In this document: positions 55,590 through 64,000 of the stretch, piece after piece
How positions within the stretch are numbered: the stretch's first letter is position 1
Layout: each line of letters begins with the position of its first letter
Assembly (NCBI GenBank): GCA_037783545.1
Contig: JBBELK010000481.1
Span: forward strand, 62,001 to 126,000
DNA: 64,000 nt
Direction: 5' to 3'
Source: Henricia sp. BOLD:AAB3569
Lineage: Eukaryota; Echinodermata; Asteroidea; Spinulosida; Echinasteridae
Notes under the pieces: generated by a model
Told to the model about the DNA's origin: nothing
What the model saw: only the letters and a program-made list of their open reading frames with translations
Database searches by the model: none
Made by a program: the position numbers and the translations under genes

Positions 55590-56260
55590 GTTGGGGGAGG
55601 TATGCAAGGTATGAATATTTAAAATTTGTCTTGAGCCAATCAAGAGCTTCATGAGTAGCGTACTTAATGACGCAATAATGCATTATGCATGCATGTCATG
55701 GCGTCCTCATGTTACGAGAACCATGGCATGATCGATGTACGAAAACAACGAATATTCTCGGGGTCGTAGCATTTATTGTGCTTGTCCGCTAAAGATACAA
55801 CTGAACAAATGCGCTTACAAGCTACGGAATCTGTTGCACGTATTGGCTCACAACGCGCCGCACTACGACGATGCACACACGCAGGTACATGTATCGTTAC
55901 GGTCCTAAACCCAACGCCTTGATGGTTCTGCATTCAGCCAGCGAAACTCATTACAGTAATAGGGAAACCACCCCATCAGCGTGAGCTCAAATTTCATTGG
56001 TCGATCCCCAGTTTGTTCATCCGAGGCACACCAATCATTCAGGAAAGCTGTCATATATTACGACCGTTGTCCCCCATACGTAATCAAATACGTAAACAGA
56101 CAAGCACAATAAATGCTACGAACCCGATAATATTTGTTGTTTTCGTCCATCGATCATGCCACGGTTCTCGTAACATGAGGACGCCATTACGTGTTACTCA
56201 TGAAGCTCTTGATTGGCTCAAGACAAATGTTAAATATTCATACCTTGCATACCCGCATAT
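55590..56260. repeat. Large inverted repeat upstream of the lectin start
   Basis: GGTATGCAAGGTATGAATATTT, TTGTCTTGAGCCAATCAAGA, CGTCCTCATGTTACGAGAAC and CATTTATTGTGCTTGTC at 55596-55786 pair with the inverses at 56099-56255. A further inner part, 55840-55915 (TTGCACGTATTGGCTCACA, GTACATGTATCG), pairs with 56545-56612. The arms diverge by small indels. No coding content was recognised. Confidence 0.85.
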
Positions 56261-56612
56261 CCAAAGCCCGCTCATTTTCGGCCAAAACGGGCCGAACAAA
56301 TTAAGAAAAACATTAAACCCGAAAGTGCAGACTCGACAAGGCTGTCTTTCGAGCTAGCTAGGCCAGGACGTACGCAGCTAGTACGCAGTGTGTACGCAGT
56401 CAGTGTGTTGCCGTTCGGGTTTACTACGTAAGTCGTTATCTCACAGTGGCTCGTTTTGATGCCGTGTGCAGTTTGCATACGCTAGACCCAATATTCTCTC
56501 GTTCAGCAAAAAAACCTGGAGACGGCCTTGGACAAGGCTAGGACTGTACCGATACATGTACGTGCCTGTGTGCATAGTCTGTGAGCCAATACGTGCAACA
56601 GATGCAGTAGCT

Positions 56613-56975
56613 GGTAAAGCGGCACTTTGTTTTTATCTTCAGCGGGTCGTCGAGAAGACCAGCCCAACGCATTGATCAAGGCTAGCTGTATCGCCGTTAA
56701 AGCCAATACATCATTTGCAGTTACCCAAAATTTTACTTCACGAGTTGACAAGAAAACCTGACTAAAAGTGTTGATAGCAATTGAAACAAATTAAACCCCA
56801 CATGCCTTTTTTGCGTGTAAAATGGTACCTTTGTGGGAGAAACTGCCAACTGAAGGTGTTTCTTTATTAAATTGTCTGCAGACAATTGTTTTTTCATAAC
56901 ACACACACAAAAAAATGCATGGATTTTTTGGTTTTTCTGAAGTACTCTGTGGCTGAAACTTCTACAACCCAGCTA
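56613..56975. other. No recognisable feature
   Basis: The sequence right of the inverted repeat shows no frame, RNA gene or repeat I can name. Confidence 0.45.
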
Positions 56976-57065
56976 ACCAAATAACGTTCGCAAAACGTTG
57001 GAACGTTATTGTGTGTAGTTTTTTGGACGTCCTCCGAACATTACAAAATGACGTTTAGGGGACCT
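56976..57065. repeat. AACGTT-rich repeat, left half
   Basis: ATAACGTTCGCAAAACGTTGG and AACGTTATTG precede the inserted TAGACTGG copy. The right half resumes at about 57640. Confidence 0.65.
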
Positions 57066-57070
57066 AAAAT

Positions 57071-57365
57071 TAGACTGGTTTCTGCTCCACATATTCCACA
57101 TACAACGACTGAATATGAGAACCGGCTACCGTAGTGTTTAAAATAGCACTAAACATTACGTCATGCATGTATTTATTTTAAGGAGCGCATAATCGTTAAT
57201 TTTCAAAGCGCGCTGCGTGCTACGGCACGATTATATAACAATTTGAAATGGGTAATTATTCCATATTTGGCCAATAAAAATTTAATATATTACCCTTAAA
57301 ATATTACACATGCCAATTATGGCATCAAAAATCAAATTCAAACCTTGTCTGCATCATCATAAATA
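57071..57365 (+). mobile_element. TAGACTGG-family element, right-truncated
   Basis: TAGACTGGTTTCTGCTCC, CATACAACGACTGAATATGA, AAAATAGCACTAAACATTACG and CCTTGTCTGCATCATC follow the 33328 copy, then sequence switches to the dispersed repeat at 57395. Confidence 0.85.
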
Positions 57366-57394
57366 AGCATGCGGCGGCACACGGCGTCAACTGA

Positions 57395-57595
57395 AAGGCG
57401 TGAAATGTTTAAGCATGAAAATAATTGTGAAGACAATCAAGTGGCGAGCGCGTTGCGCGAAGCCTTGAGGGCGTGTGGTTTGGGGCCCGCTTAAGCTCTA
57501 GGGCCCTGTAGAATTTTGGATTGTATTTAACCACTTTAAGCAAGCAAAAGTGTGATGTCATATAAGGCAGATACCCCAACGGTTGCGAAAGTTGT
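57395..57595. repeat. Dispersed repeat, copy 2 (copy 1 at 48895)
   Basis: GTGAAATGTTTAAGCATGAA, GTGAAGACAATCAAGTGGCG and ACCACTTTAAGCAAGCAAAA, ending in GCAGATACCCCAACGG. Confidence 0.8.
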
Positions 57596-57639
57596 CGAAT
57601 TTTTATAGAGCTTAAGACAATGCAATTTTTCTCCGCGCG

Positions 57640-57845
57640 ATCTACGTTGTTAACAACGTTCTCGGAACGTTCTTAGAACGTTAGCTTCAAACGTCCGCAG
57701 AACGTCCCGTCGACGTTCGAACAGAACATGACCAAAAAAACGAACCTTCTGCGAACGTTCGGAGGAGAACGTTCTTAGAACGTTACAGTGCCACATTAGA
57801 TGCAAACGTCTGCAGAACGTCCCGTCGACGTTTAAATAGTTTTAA
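57640..57845. repeat. AACGTT palindrome cluster, right half
   Basis: AACGTTCTTAGAACGTTA occurs twice (about 57676 and 57772), and CAGAACGTCCCGTCGACGTT twice (about 57702 and 57813). The two identical pairs about 100 bp apart are a short tandem duplication. Together with 56976-57065 it forms one element split by two insertions. Confidence 0.8.
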
Positions 57846-58060
57846 GGTCCAGTAAACCCGACCAGGATTTACTGGTATATTTTCTCTGAGCGCCATGATT
57901 TACTAGACTTGTTGCCAGTCTACTCAAAGTTACACCACAGTTCGTCCCGTCTTTATTGCATCTGATGAAAAAGTTGTTGCTATAAGAAAGCCTATGCTTA
58001 TGAATTATTTTGTTAATATCACGGCTGTTCTTCTGTTTTATTCACAAGAATAAAGAGTAG
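57845..58060. repeat. Dispersed repeat, copy 2 (copy 1 at 48315)
   Basis: GGTCCAGTAAACCCGACC, CCAGTCTACTCAAAGTTACA, GCATCTGATGAAAAAGTTG and CTGTTTTATTCACAAG. It lacks the 48327 hairpin. Confidence 0.85.
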
Positions 58061-58084
58061 GCTATACGTGTCATTTTCCCCAAA

Positions 58085-58945
58085 TGACACACAGTTACCC
58101 TTTCAATGGGTCACAATTCTGTGTGTGTTGCATGTTAGTGTTACAGATCTGTTAACAGATCTGTTATCTTAATCAGAATTGTGACCGTCGCCGTGTTAAC
58201 ATGGCGTGTTAGTGTGTGCTGAAAGTCGTGCGCACAGCTGCAAATTGCAGTGAGTGAGGGCGCAGTTCTGTGCTACGTGTATTAGTGTAACAGATCTAAC
58301 AGATCTGTTACACGGCGTCTCGGGAAACCGTGTTAGCGTTAGTGTAACAGATCTGTTAACTCGGCATCTAGCTTGGGAAATGTCAAGTCGGTATATGGTT
58401 CTGTACGACTTTCCACACTAACACTAACACAGAATTGTGACCTCCGGTCTGTGTTACACGAGCTTAACCACAAAGTGATTTAAATTTTCACGGAGCCAAA
58501 AACAAAACCCCAAAACAATCGTGGGTTGAATGCAAGATCCAACACATTTATCAGTTGTGTTGAAAATAAAACTCAATTTATTCAGAATCACGAAAGTTCC
58601 AAAATAATCAAAATTAACACCACCCACTTCGTTCACATTAACATAACAGATATGTTAACATATATGTTACACTAACACGATGTGTAACATGAGGTGTTCA
58701 ACTAACATGATATGTAACACTAGAGGTCACAATTCTGATTAACAGATCTGTTACACTAACCCTAACACGCAACCAAGAGTTGTGACTTCGCCCTATGTAC
58801 AGTGCAGAGAATAATTATCATGGTGTTAACACCGTGTCAACAGATCTGTTAACATGGTGTTAACCTGGACGTTCAGTTAGAGGTCGAGATTAATGCCGTG
58901 TTAACAGATAACACACACAGAATTGTGACCTCACCCACTGTATCA
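58085..58945. repeat. Cluster of AACAGATCTGTT palindromes and AATTGTGACC words
   Basis: At least seven AACAGATCTGTTA-type palindromes (near 58144, 58155, 58289, 58342, 58738, 58836, plus AACAGATATGTT near 58644) and six CAGAATTGTGAC or GTCACAATTCTG words occur in both orientations, with ACTAACACTAACAC runs. The whole block can fold back on itself. The element class is unknown. Confidence 0.8.
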
Positions 58946-58998
58946 TTTTTAAAACACGAATCAAACTTTATAATAAAAAAATAATACAAATTAACCTG

Positions 58999-59690
58999 TA
59001 GACTGGTTCCAACTCCACATATTCCACATACAACGACTGAATATGAGGACCGGCTACTGTGGTGTTTAAAATAGCACTAAGCGTACGTCATGCATTTATT
59101 TTTAGGAGCGCATCATGCATAGCGCGGCACGAGTGTGTAACAATTTGAAAAGGGTTATTCCATATTTGCCAAATAAAACATAGCATTAAAAATCAAATCC
59201 AAACCTTGTCTGCATCATTGTAAAATAAACACGCGGCGAAACACTGATCAATTGTTTACCCCCGCCCCCTCCCTCCCATCCCCCTCACTTCCACCCACCC
59301 CCGGATTTCCCCACCTAAGAGGTGGGATTGTCACTTTTCGCGTGACAAAATCCCCACCCCTGGGGCACAATTTCGGTGACAAAAATACCCACCCTCGGGC
59401 GCAAAACGTGCATTTATGCACAATTTTTTATTTCAATGGGTCAAAATCCCCACCCTGCGGGCACGAAAAATGTGACCAAACTCCCACCTAAGGGGTGGGA
59501 CTGCGGGGGGCGGGGGGAATTGAGAGCTGCATAACGCCCGAACGTGCATTCGGTTAACTTCGGAAACCTTCGGAAAAAAGAGGAATTCCTCCTGACTGTT
59601 TCAATATGGCGGACAAACATGTATACTAGCGGATGCCGGACCTTAAAATCAGTCTAGTGATCGATTTTTTTTGGTCCAGGAATAATAGTT
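58999..59690 (+). mobile_element. TAGACTGG-family element with a nested TTA-type MITE
   Basis: The left part (TAGACTGGTTCCAACTCC, CATACAACGACTGAATATGA) and the right part (GTGCATTCGG, GAGGAATTCCTCC, GGACCTTAAAATCAGTCTAG) match the 33328 element. The middle is replaced by the MITE at 59244-59531. The right terminal repeat is decayed and no target duplication remains. Confidence 0.82.
59244..59531. mobile_element. Nested TTA-type MITE, degraded ends
   Basis: GATCAATTGTTTACCCCC, CACCTAAGAGGTGGG, CAAAATCCCCACCCCTGGGG and GAAAAATGTGACCAAACTCC parallel the 32963 MITE throughout; the right end reads GAATTGAGAGCTGCA. The ends have drifted, so this is older than the 32963 copy. Confidence 0.82.
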
Positions 59691-59758
59691 TGGGCGGTGG
59701 GTTATATACTGTTTTATTCTTGGATGGCTGCAGTCACCTACGCCCACTTCAAGTACAA

Positions 59759-60543
59759 TGGGTCGTATTAATAAAAAGTAGTATTTGCTTTTACTTCAAT
59801 ATGTGTAGTATTTACTACCATCCGTATGAATAAAAATGAGTAAAAGCGTTTACTTGAAAGTATTTTCTAAATGTTAAAAGTATTTACTTGTACCTGAAAA
59901 GCATTTGCTTTTCTTTTTAGCGTTTACTTAACTCCGTATGAATAAAAGGGGGCAGATACTACAAATTGCAAGTAATAACTTGTCCTTTTTCAAGGTAGCT
60001 CCAGAGCTACCTTAGGAATAGAGAAGTAAGGACTCAACGGGATCGAGAAATGGCAGCGTTTATGAATGTTGTCCCTCGCCGGGGAAAGGTTTATGTTCCA
60101 ATTTTGTTAACAGCACACTATTATGTGTCAATAATTTCACGAAAACGTCTTGCTTTGATTCTTGAGAACAAGAAGCGTGTCCTTCATCATGATGGTCAGA
60201 ATCAACATCACTCATGGCTAACTTGTAGATTTTAGATTTAACTCTAACTTCTAACCTAATACTGCTTGTGTGACTGTATGCGCGTGTGTGGAGTGTACGT
60301 GAATGGTTTTACAACACAAAGGAAAAAGTTTGATTTCTTCAAAGTCATTCGGCCATGCACGCAGCATGATTTGCAGAAGCATTTACTACAAAGAATTAAG
60401 TGAGTGCTTTGCAGTAAAAGAATAAGATTATTCATACGGAATGTAGAAGATGCTTGTACTGAATGCTTCTACTTTGAAGTAAATTCTTTTACTTTTTGCT
60501 AATACTTCTTAGTATATTTACTACTTTTTATTCATACGACCCA
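59759..60543. mobile_element. 785-bp TIR transposon derivative
   Basis: The ends TGGGTCGTATTAATAAAAAG and, inverted, TGGGTCGTATGAATAAAAAG continue as GTAGTA. Sub-terminal TTTACTT/AAGTAAA words are abundant, and CCGTATGAATAAAA occurs twice inside. A perfect hairpin AAGGTAGCTC-CA-GAGCTACCTT lies at 59992-60013. The ends resemble ISL2EU/Harbinger-type termini in style, but no clear target duplication was found, so the class is tentative. It contains the small frame at 60050. Confidence 0.8.
60050..60235 (+). CDS. Small frame inside the 785-bp transposon, possible transposase relic
   Basis: This 61-codon frame begins MAAFMNVVPRRGKVYVPI and has a central SRKRLALILENKKRV segment. It sits centrally in the element, as a transposase remnant would, and is basic. 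I do not recognise a domain; no catalytic motif or second frame survives. It could be the first exon of a longer parental protein or chance. Confidence 0.25.
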   Translation: MAAFMNVVPRRGKVYVPILLTAHYYVSIISRKRLALILENKKRVLHHDGQNQHHSWLTCRF

Positions 60544-60808
60544 ATGTCATGTGATTTGTACTAAACACAACACAAAAAGTAAGTCTCCCCCCCCCCCCCC
60601 CCGCCCCTAAATAACTCTTCATAATTTCTTAAGTAAGAACTTTTAAAGATCACGACTAGTAAGGAATACTGTTGTTGGGTAACTGTTGTGTGAGAATCAG
60701 AGGCATCCATTACTTCATAGCTGACTGAGCACAAATTACCCAATTTCAAAATTCTCAAGAGTATGCATTTACTCCAGTTTATTGGGAAACGGTTATGTTC
60801 ATCAATGT

Positions 60809-60944
60809 TCAGTAATGTGTGTATCCACCACGCTTGTCAATGACCTCCAGACATCGTCTTCTCATGGTGTTCATGAGTCTATATAGTCACCCGCTGCTGA
60901 GGGATAGCCATCCATTCTTCCTGCAAAATCTCAATTTCCATGGG
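60809..60944 (-). pseudogene. Tc1-like transposase, C-terminal fragment with frameshift
   Basis: On the minus strand one frame gives ILQEEWMAIPQQRV and, after a frameshift near 60877, another gives RLMNTMRRRCLEVIDKRGGY-THY and a stop at 60809. EEW-IP followed by (L/M)-SM-RRC-VI--RGG-T-Y is the usual C-terminal end of Tc1/mariner-family transposases, after the catalytic DDE domain. Everything upstream is missing: the fragment abuts a TTAA-type element at about 60950. It is unrelated in position to the Tc1-like element at 61776. Confidence 0.75.
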
Positions 60945-60955
60945 AAAAATGGGTG

Positions 60956-61013
60956 GCTCAAAAATGTGATCTGGCGCTCCTTTAAAGGAGCGTGTCCAGA
61001 TCACATTTTTGAG
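60956..61013. repeat. Head-to-head junction of two TTAA-element ends
   Basis: GCTCAAAAATGTGATCTGG…CGCTCCT-TTAA-AGGAGCG…CCAGATCACATTTTTGAGC is an almost perfect inverted repeat centred on a single TTAA (60982-60985), with a 3-base indel. The right half continues as a decayed TTAA element (GAAATTTCGCG-like words near 61106), with a C-run at 61022-61032. Confidence 0.8.
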
Positions 61014-61199
61014 CAGATGCACCCCCCCCCCCCTTACAATTTTTCCAATAGGGGTTGAAATGTCGATACCATATAATTTTTCATAGTTTTCTCATGACCA
61101 TTCTGAAATTTCGCGTTCTTAATCCGTATATATTGCCGGAAAAAGACCGATGTTTTGCACAATAATTGTTCTTTAGAAAAGTGCAGTAATTAAAATTAA

Positions 61200-61554
61200 C
61201 CTTTTTGCTTCCACATCCACAAAGGTCTGTGGCTACCATGAGCAATTTCATAAAGCTTCCACATCCCGAAACTGGGGATTGCATTGAAATTTTTTCCTCG
61301 TCGATATTATTTTTGGACACTATTTTCATTGCTAAGTTAAAACATGGGTTAAAATACACAAACAAAACCCATTTTTCTCTTTACGTCTCTGAATAAACAA
61401 ATAATAATGAATATTTGTAATGCGCCGGTATCCATCAAAAAGATGCTCAGGGCGCAGCAACACACAAAGGAGAAACAAAGGAGAAACGGTTATCATCGCG
61501 CACGTGTTTCTCATCACGTGATACACATCACGTGATTAATAGCTGGGTGCTACC
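61200..61554. other. No recognisable feature
   Basis: Short frames only. A repeated TCACGTGAT word (near 61514, 61528) is the only pattern seen. Confidence 0.4.
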
Positions 61555-61641
61555 TAGTCTGGTACTCGGACCAAAAATGTTTTGACTAGACTGAATTATT
61601 CAGTCGTTGTATGTTGAATATGTGGACCGGGAACCAGTCTA
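61555..61641 (+). mobile_element. 87-bp miniature TAGACTGG-family element
   Basis: It starts TAGTCTGGTACTCGGACC and ends GGACCGGGAACCAGTCTA. Both are termini of the 33328 element joined with most of the inside deleted (GACTAGACTGAATTATTCAG and TCGTTGTATGTTGAATATG are the remaining interior). No target duplication was found. Confidence 0.8.
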
Positions 61642-61660
61642 GCATGTACATTGAAATATC

Positions 61661-61712
61661 TACACTGGTTCCCGTCCACATATTCCACACTTAGGGATCG
61701 GGAACCAATCTA
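61661..61712 (+). mobile_element. 52-bp ultra-short TAGACTGG-family element with 9-bp target duplication
   Basis: It starts TACACTGGTTCCCGTCC and ends GATCGGGAACCAATCTA, with almost nothing between. Flanks are TGAAATATC (61652-61660) and TGAAAGATC (61713-61721), 8 of 9 identical. If real, this is a transposed element made of little more than its two ends. Confidence 0.7.
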
Positions 61713-61775
61713 TGAAAGATCATACCCACATATCACGAACACCGCGACCCCACACATTGAAATATCCCACATATA

Positions 61776-62613
61776 CACTCGGCAAAAGAAGTTATTGGAC
61801 ACTTGTAAAAGTTCAAATAATTTTTAAAAATAATTCATAAAAAGCACATTATTGTATATCAATATGACCACACAATAGTTCTCTACCAGCATGATATGGA
61901 GTTAACGCGTGAGCAATCATGCATGGCTGGTTACACGCATTAAACAATAGCAAGTACAGTAACAGAAAATTGCAAGAAATGGAGCATTCAGTTATTCAAT
62001 TGTCAAACAGTTTATGTGGCATAATCCGATAGTTGGTGCAGTGACAAATCGCCTTCCCAGTGCAAGCATCATAATCCTCCTGTCTTCTGCAGGGGTGGTG
62101 ACCCTAGGTCGACCAGTCCTAGGGCGGTCGCTAACATCATCAGTAGCCAAATAGCGCTGGTTCAAATTTGAAATTGTTGATGGTGCAACTTGAAAAAAAC
62201 GAGCCACTTGTCTAAATGACTGTCCAGATTGCAACATTCCTATTGCTCTTGCCCGCTCTTGGTTGGAAAGCTTCATCTTGAAAGTGTATGTCCAAATGAT
62301 GCATCTCATGATGCATCTGTAAGCATTTAATTCCAATCATAAACACCTGTTGCAATTGTGGAATGTATGCCTGCAGGATGGACATGATTATTAGCATTTG
62401 AATGCTCCATTTCTTGCAATTTTCTGTTATTGTACTTGCTATTGTTTAATGCGTGTAACCAGCCATGCATGATTGCTCACGCGTTAACTCCATATCATGC
62501 TGGTAGAGAACTATTGTGTGGTCATATTGATATACAATAATGTGCTTTTTATGAATTATTTTTAAAAATTATTTGAACTTTTACAAGTGTCCAAGAACTT
62601 TTTTTGCCGAGTG
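61776..62613. mobile_element. Young 838-bp Tc1-like element with 215-bp terminal inverted repeats
   Basis: The ends CACTCGGCAAAA… are flanked by TA at 61774-61775 and 62614-62615. The arms 61776-61990 and 62399-62613 are reverse complements with only three mismatches that I can see, so insertion is recent. The middle (61991-62398) encodes only the DNA-binding end of a Tc1-like transposase on the minus strand. The catalytic domain is deleted, so movement would need a transposase supplied in trans. It inserted at the edge of an AT-rich minisatellite. Confidence 0.95.
61992..62336 (-). pseudogene. Tc1-like transposase N-terminal domain, truncated
   Basis: The readable frame includes KLSNQERARAIGMLQSGQSF, RQVARFFQVAPSTISNLNQR, then a (S/T)DRPRTGRPRVTTPAEDR segment. 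It is a paired-like helix-turn-helix (helices at about residues 21-65 of the frame) followed by the GRPR AT-hook-like linker, the DNA-binding half of Tc1 transposases. After LGRRFVTAPT the frame runs into unrelated residues and stops. A full protein is about 340 residues; the DDE catalytic domain is absent. The likely native start is the Met of KMKLSNQ (near 62276) rather than the upstream Met in the open frame. Confidence 0.9.
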
Positions 62614-62619
62614 TATGTC

Positions 62620-62915
62620 GAAATATCGCACATATATTTTTAACATTGCATATATATGTCAAATTATTGCACATATATTTTTAACATCGCATACATATGA
62701 AAAAAAACATTGCATATATATGTCAAACTATTGCACATATATTTTTAACATTGCATACATATGAAAAAACATTGTATATATATGTCAACTAATTATTGCA
62801 CATATATTTTCAATATCGCATACATATGAAAACAAACATCGCACATATATATCAAACATCGCACATATATATTCAACATCGCACATCAAACATCGCACAT
62901 ATATTTGTGCATTAT
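62620..62915. repeat. AT-rich minisatellite (AACAT(C/T)GCA(C/T)ATATAT units)
   Basis: Units such as CATCGCACATATATTTTTAA, CATTGCATATATATGTCAAA and CATCGCATACATATGAAAA alternate about 12 times in ~20-25-base steps, forming larger ~65-base groups. Similar words (GAAATATCCCACATATA) lie left of the Tc1-like element, so that element interrupted the array edge. Confidence 0.88.
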
Positions 62916-62939
62916 CGAATAGTGCAACGTTCCACACGC

Positions 62940-63420
62940 CATACTGCAGCGCGTTTGCCAGGTGCAGCTGAACAGTGTATATTATACATAAATCTTACTG
63001 CAGCGTTTGAGGTGGTATTCAGGCAGACCAATGTTCTTTATTGGCCCAACGCAACAAAGACAGAGACCCAAAAGTATACTAAGATAAAATTAAAATTTAT
63101 TAATTGGACTGCCACAACCAAGAAGGCTCATGGAATCCTTCATATTGCCCTGGCATTATATAAGGCGCGGAGGTCGTTGTATTCTCAGCCTCACATACAC
63201 AAATCTGCCTTTGAAAAACTTGGTCAAGTCTAAATTGTGTCTTTTGCAGCGCCCTCGTGCGAGATTTAACATCGACCGTCTATTGGTGGCGCTATTCACA
63301 GCAGCCGGATCGCGGACAATGCAAACTTTTGTTTTTCCCGTTTGATGGAACTCTACAAAATGTAGGCCTACCTCCATAATTTGGTGGATGTTAAATCTCA
63401 AACGCTGCAGTAATGTTTTC
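62940..63420. repeat. Segment bounded by CTGCAGCGTTTGAG words in inverse orientation
   Basis: ACTGCAGCGTTTGAGGTGG near 62999 faces CTCAAACGCTGCAGTAATG near 63396. The same word recurs in tandem at the window end. Possibly the termini of one element of about 420 bp; its inside has no recognised coding region. Confidence 0.5.
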
Positions 63421-63654
63421 AAAATTCAAGAAATATCCGAAGAAAAAGTGGAATGAGGGCGGCACACATTTTGCTTCTAAATTAGACTTCACCTAGTCCT
63501 TTGGCATAAAATGGTACAATAGTACGCCTGCCATTAGCCTTCAGCGAGACAAATAATTAGCGATTCGGCTTGCATCAATGGAAAATAATTTGGGTTTTGT
63601 GTTTGTTTTGGCTGTATACGACCATATAGCTCCATGATACGACTTGCATTTACT

Positions 63655-63835
63655 TGGCTTGGGGGGTGTGGGGTGGGGTTGGTGCTGGGTGTGGGGTGGG
63701 GTTGGTGCTGGGGTTGGGGTGGGGTTGGGGCTGGGGTGGGGTTGGGGCTGGGGTGGGGTTGGCCAGGGCAGGGGTGGGGTTGGGGCAGGGGTGGGCCGGG
63801 ACAGGGTTGGGGCGGTCGAAGGGAGGGGAGGGGGA
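63655..63835 (+). repeat. G-rich minisatellite, G-quadruplex-prone
   Basis: About 10 units of GGGGTTGGGGCTGGGGT and variants (GGGTTGGTGCTGGGTGTGGG) make a strand with dozens of GGG or GGGG runs separated by 1-3 bases. Open frames of 63-120 codons on both strands are a product of this composition. Confidence 0.92.
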
Positions 63836-63891
63836 AGGGAGATAGGAGTCAAAGGCTGTATTAATAATTTTGAAGCAAGTACACCGTTCAG

Positions 63892-64000
63892 CGCGAAATC
63901 CACCTCAAACGCTGCAGTAATATTTCTGCGTGAAGCCTATTGGTCTCCCTGAAAACCACCTCAAACGCTGCAGTAATATTTCTGTATAAAGTACACTGGT
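63892..64000. repeat. 59-bp tandem repeat at the window end
   Basis: CCACCTCAAACGCTGCAGTA followed by ATATTTCTG occurs at about 63900 and 63957. The second unit runs to the window edge, so the array may continue. Confidence 0.8.

Noticed and set aside
63541-63952. Gly/Trp-rich and Pro/Thr-rich frames up to 120 codons
   Set aside because: They come from the G-rich minisatellite and its complement.

Overview
The window reads as nuclear DNA of an invertebrate animal, most likely a marine deuterostome; echinoderm is my best guess. Grounds: exons with GT-AG introns, one recognisable gene of the secreted F-type (fucose-binding) lectin family, tRNA-derived SINEs, many DNA-transposon derivatives, and a dispersed repeat with a GGGCAAGGCAC core that I associate with such genomes. 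Nothing looks bacterial or viral: no operons, no rRNA and no intact tRNA gene.

Layout. (1) 1-23.46 kb is a satellite array of about 296-bp monomers. The first 20.45 kb is highly homogenised and shows recent block duplications (592, 888, 1185, 2052 and 3317 bp shifts). The right edge decays step by step: a diverged subfamily at 20.46-21.3 kb, then three old monomers split by SINE insertions. (2) 23.7-40.4 kb has no gene I recognise. It holds dispersed and nested repeats, including a precisely bounded TTA-flanked foldback MITE, a 661-bp element with a 10-bp target duplication, and a TTAA-flanked element. (3) 41.25-55.39 kb carries, on the minus strand, a predicted F-type lectin gene: a signal-peptide exon at 55.3 kb, a 12.2-kb intron full of nested inverted repeats, and three lectin-domain exons at 43.1-41.3 kb. 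All three introns are phase 1. (4) 55.4-64 kb is again transposon-rich: large inverted repeats, AACGTT and AACAGATCTGTT palindrome clusters, a 785-bp TIR element, a broken Tc1-like transposase end, a young 838-bp Tc1-like derivative with 215-bp terminal repeats, and several minisatellites.

The main unifying observation is one non-autonomous transposon family with ends TAG(A/T)YTGGTTCYCG. It has at least nine copies or fragments here, from 661 bp down to 52 bp. Three copies have intact 9-10 bp target duplications, which points to a Mutator-like mechanism. A second family (TTA target duplication, PIF/Harbinger-like) runs from a 279-bp MITE to a 2-kb foldback with about 550-bp arms. The lectin gene is the only protein-coding gene I can support; nearly all other long open frames are by-products of repeats. 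Boundaries were found by eye, so small offsets are possible where I say 'about'.
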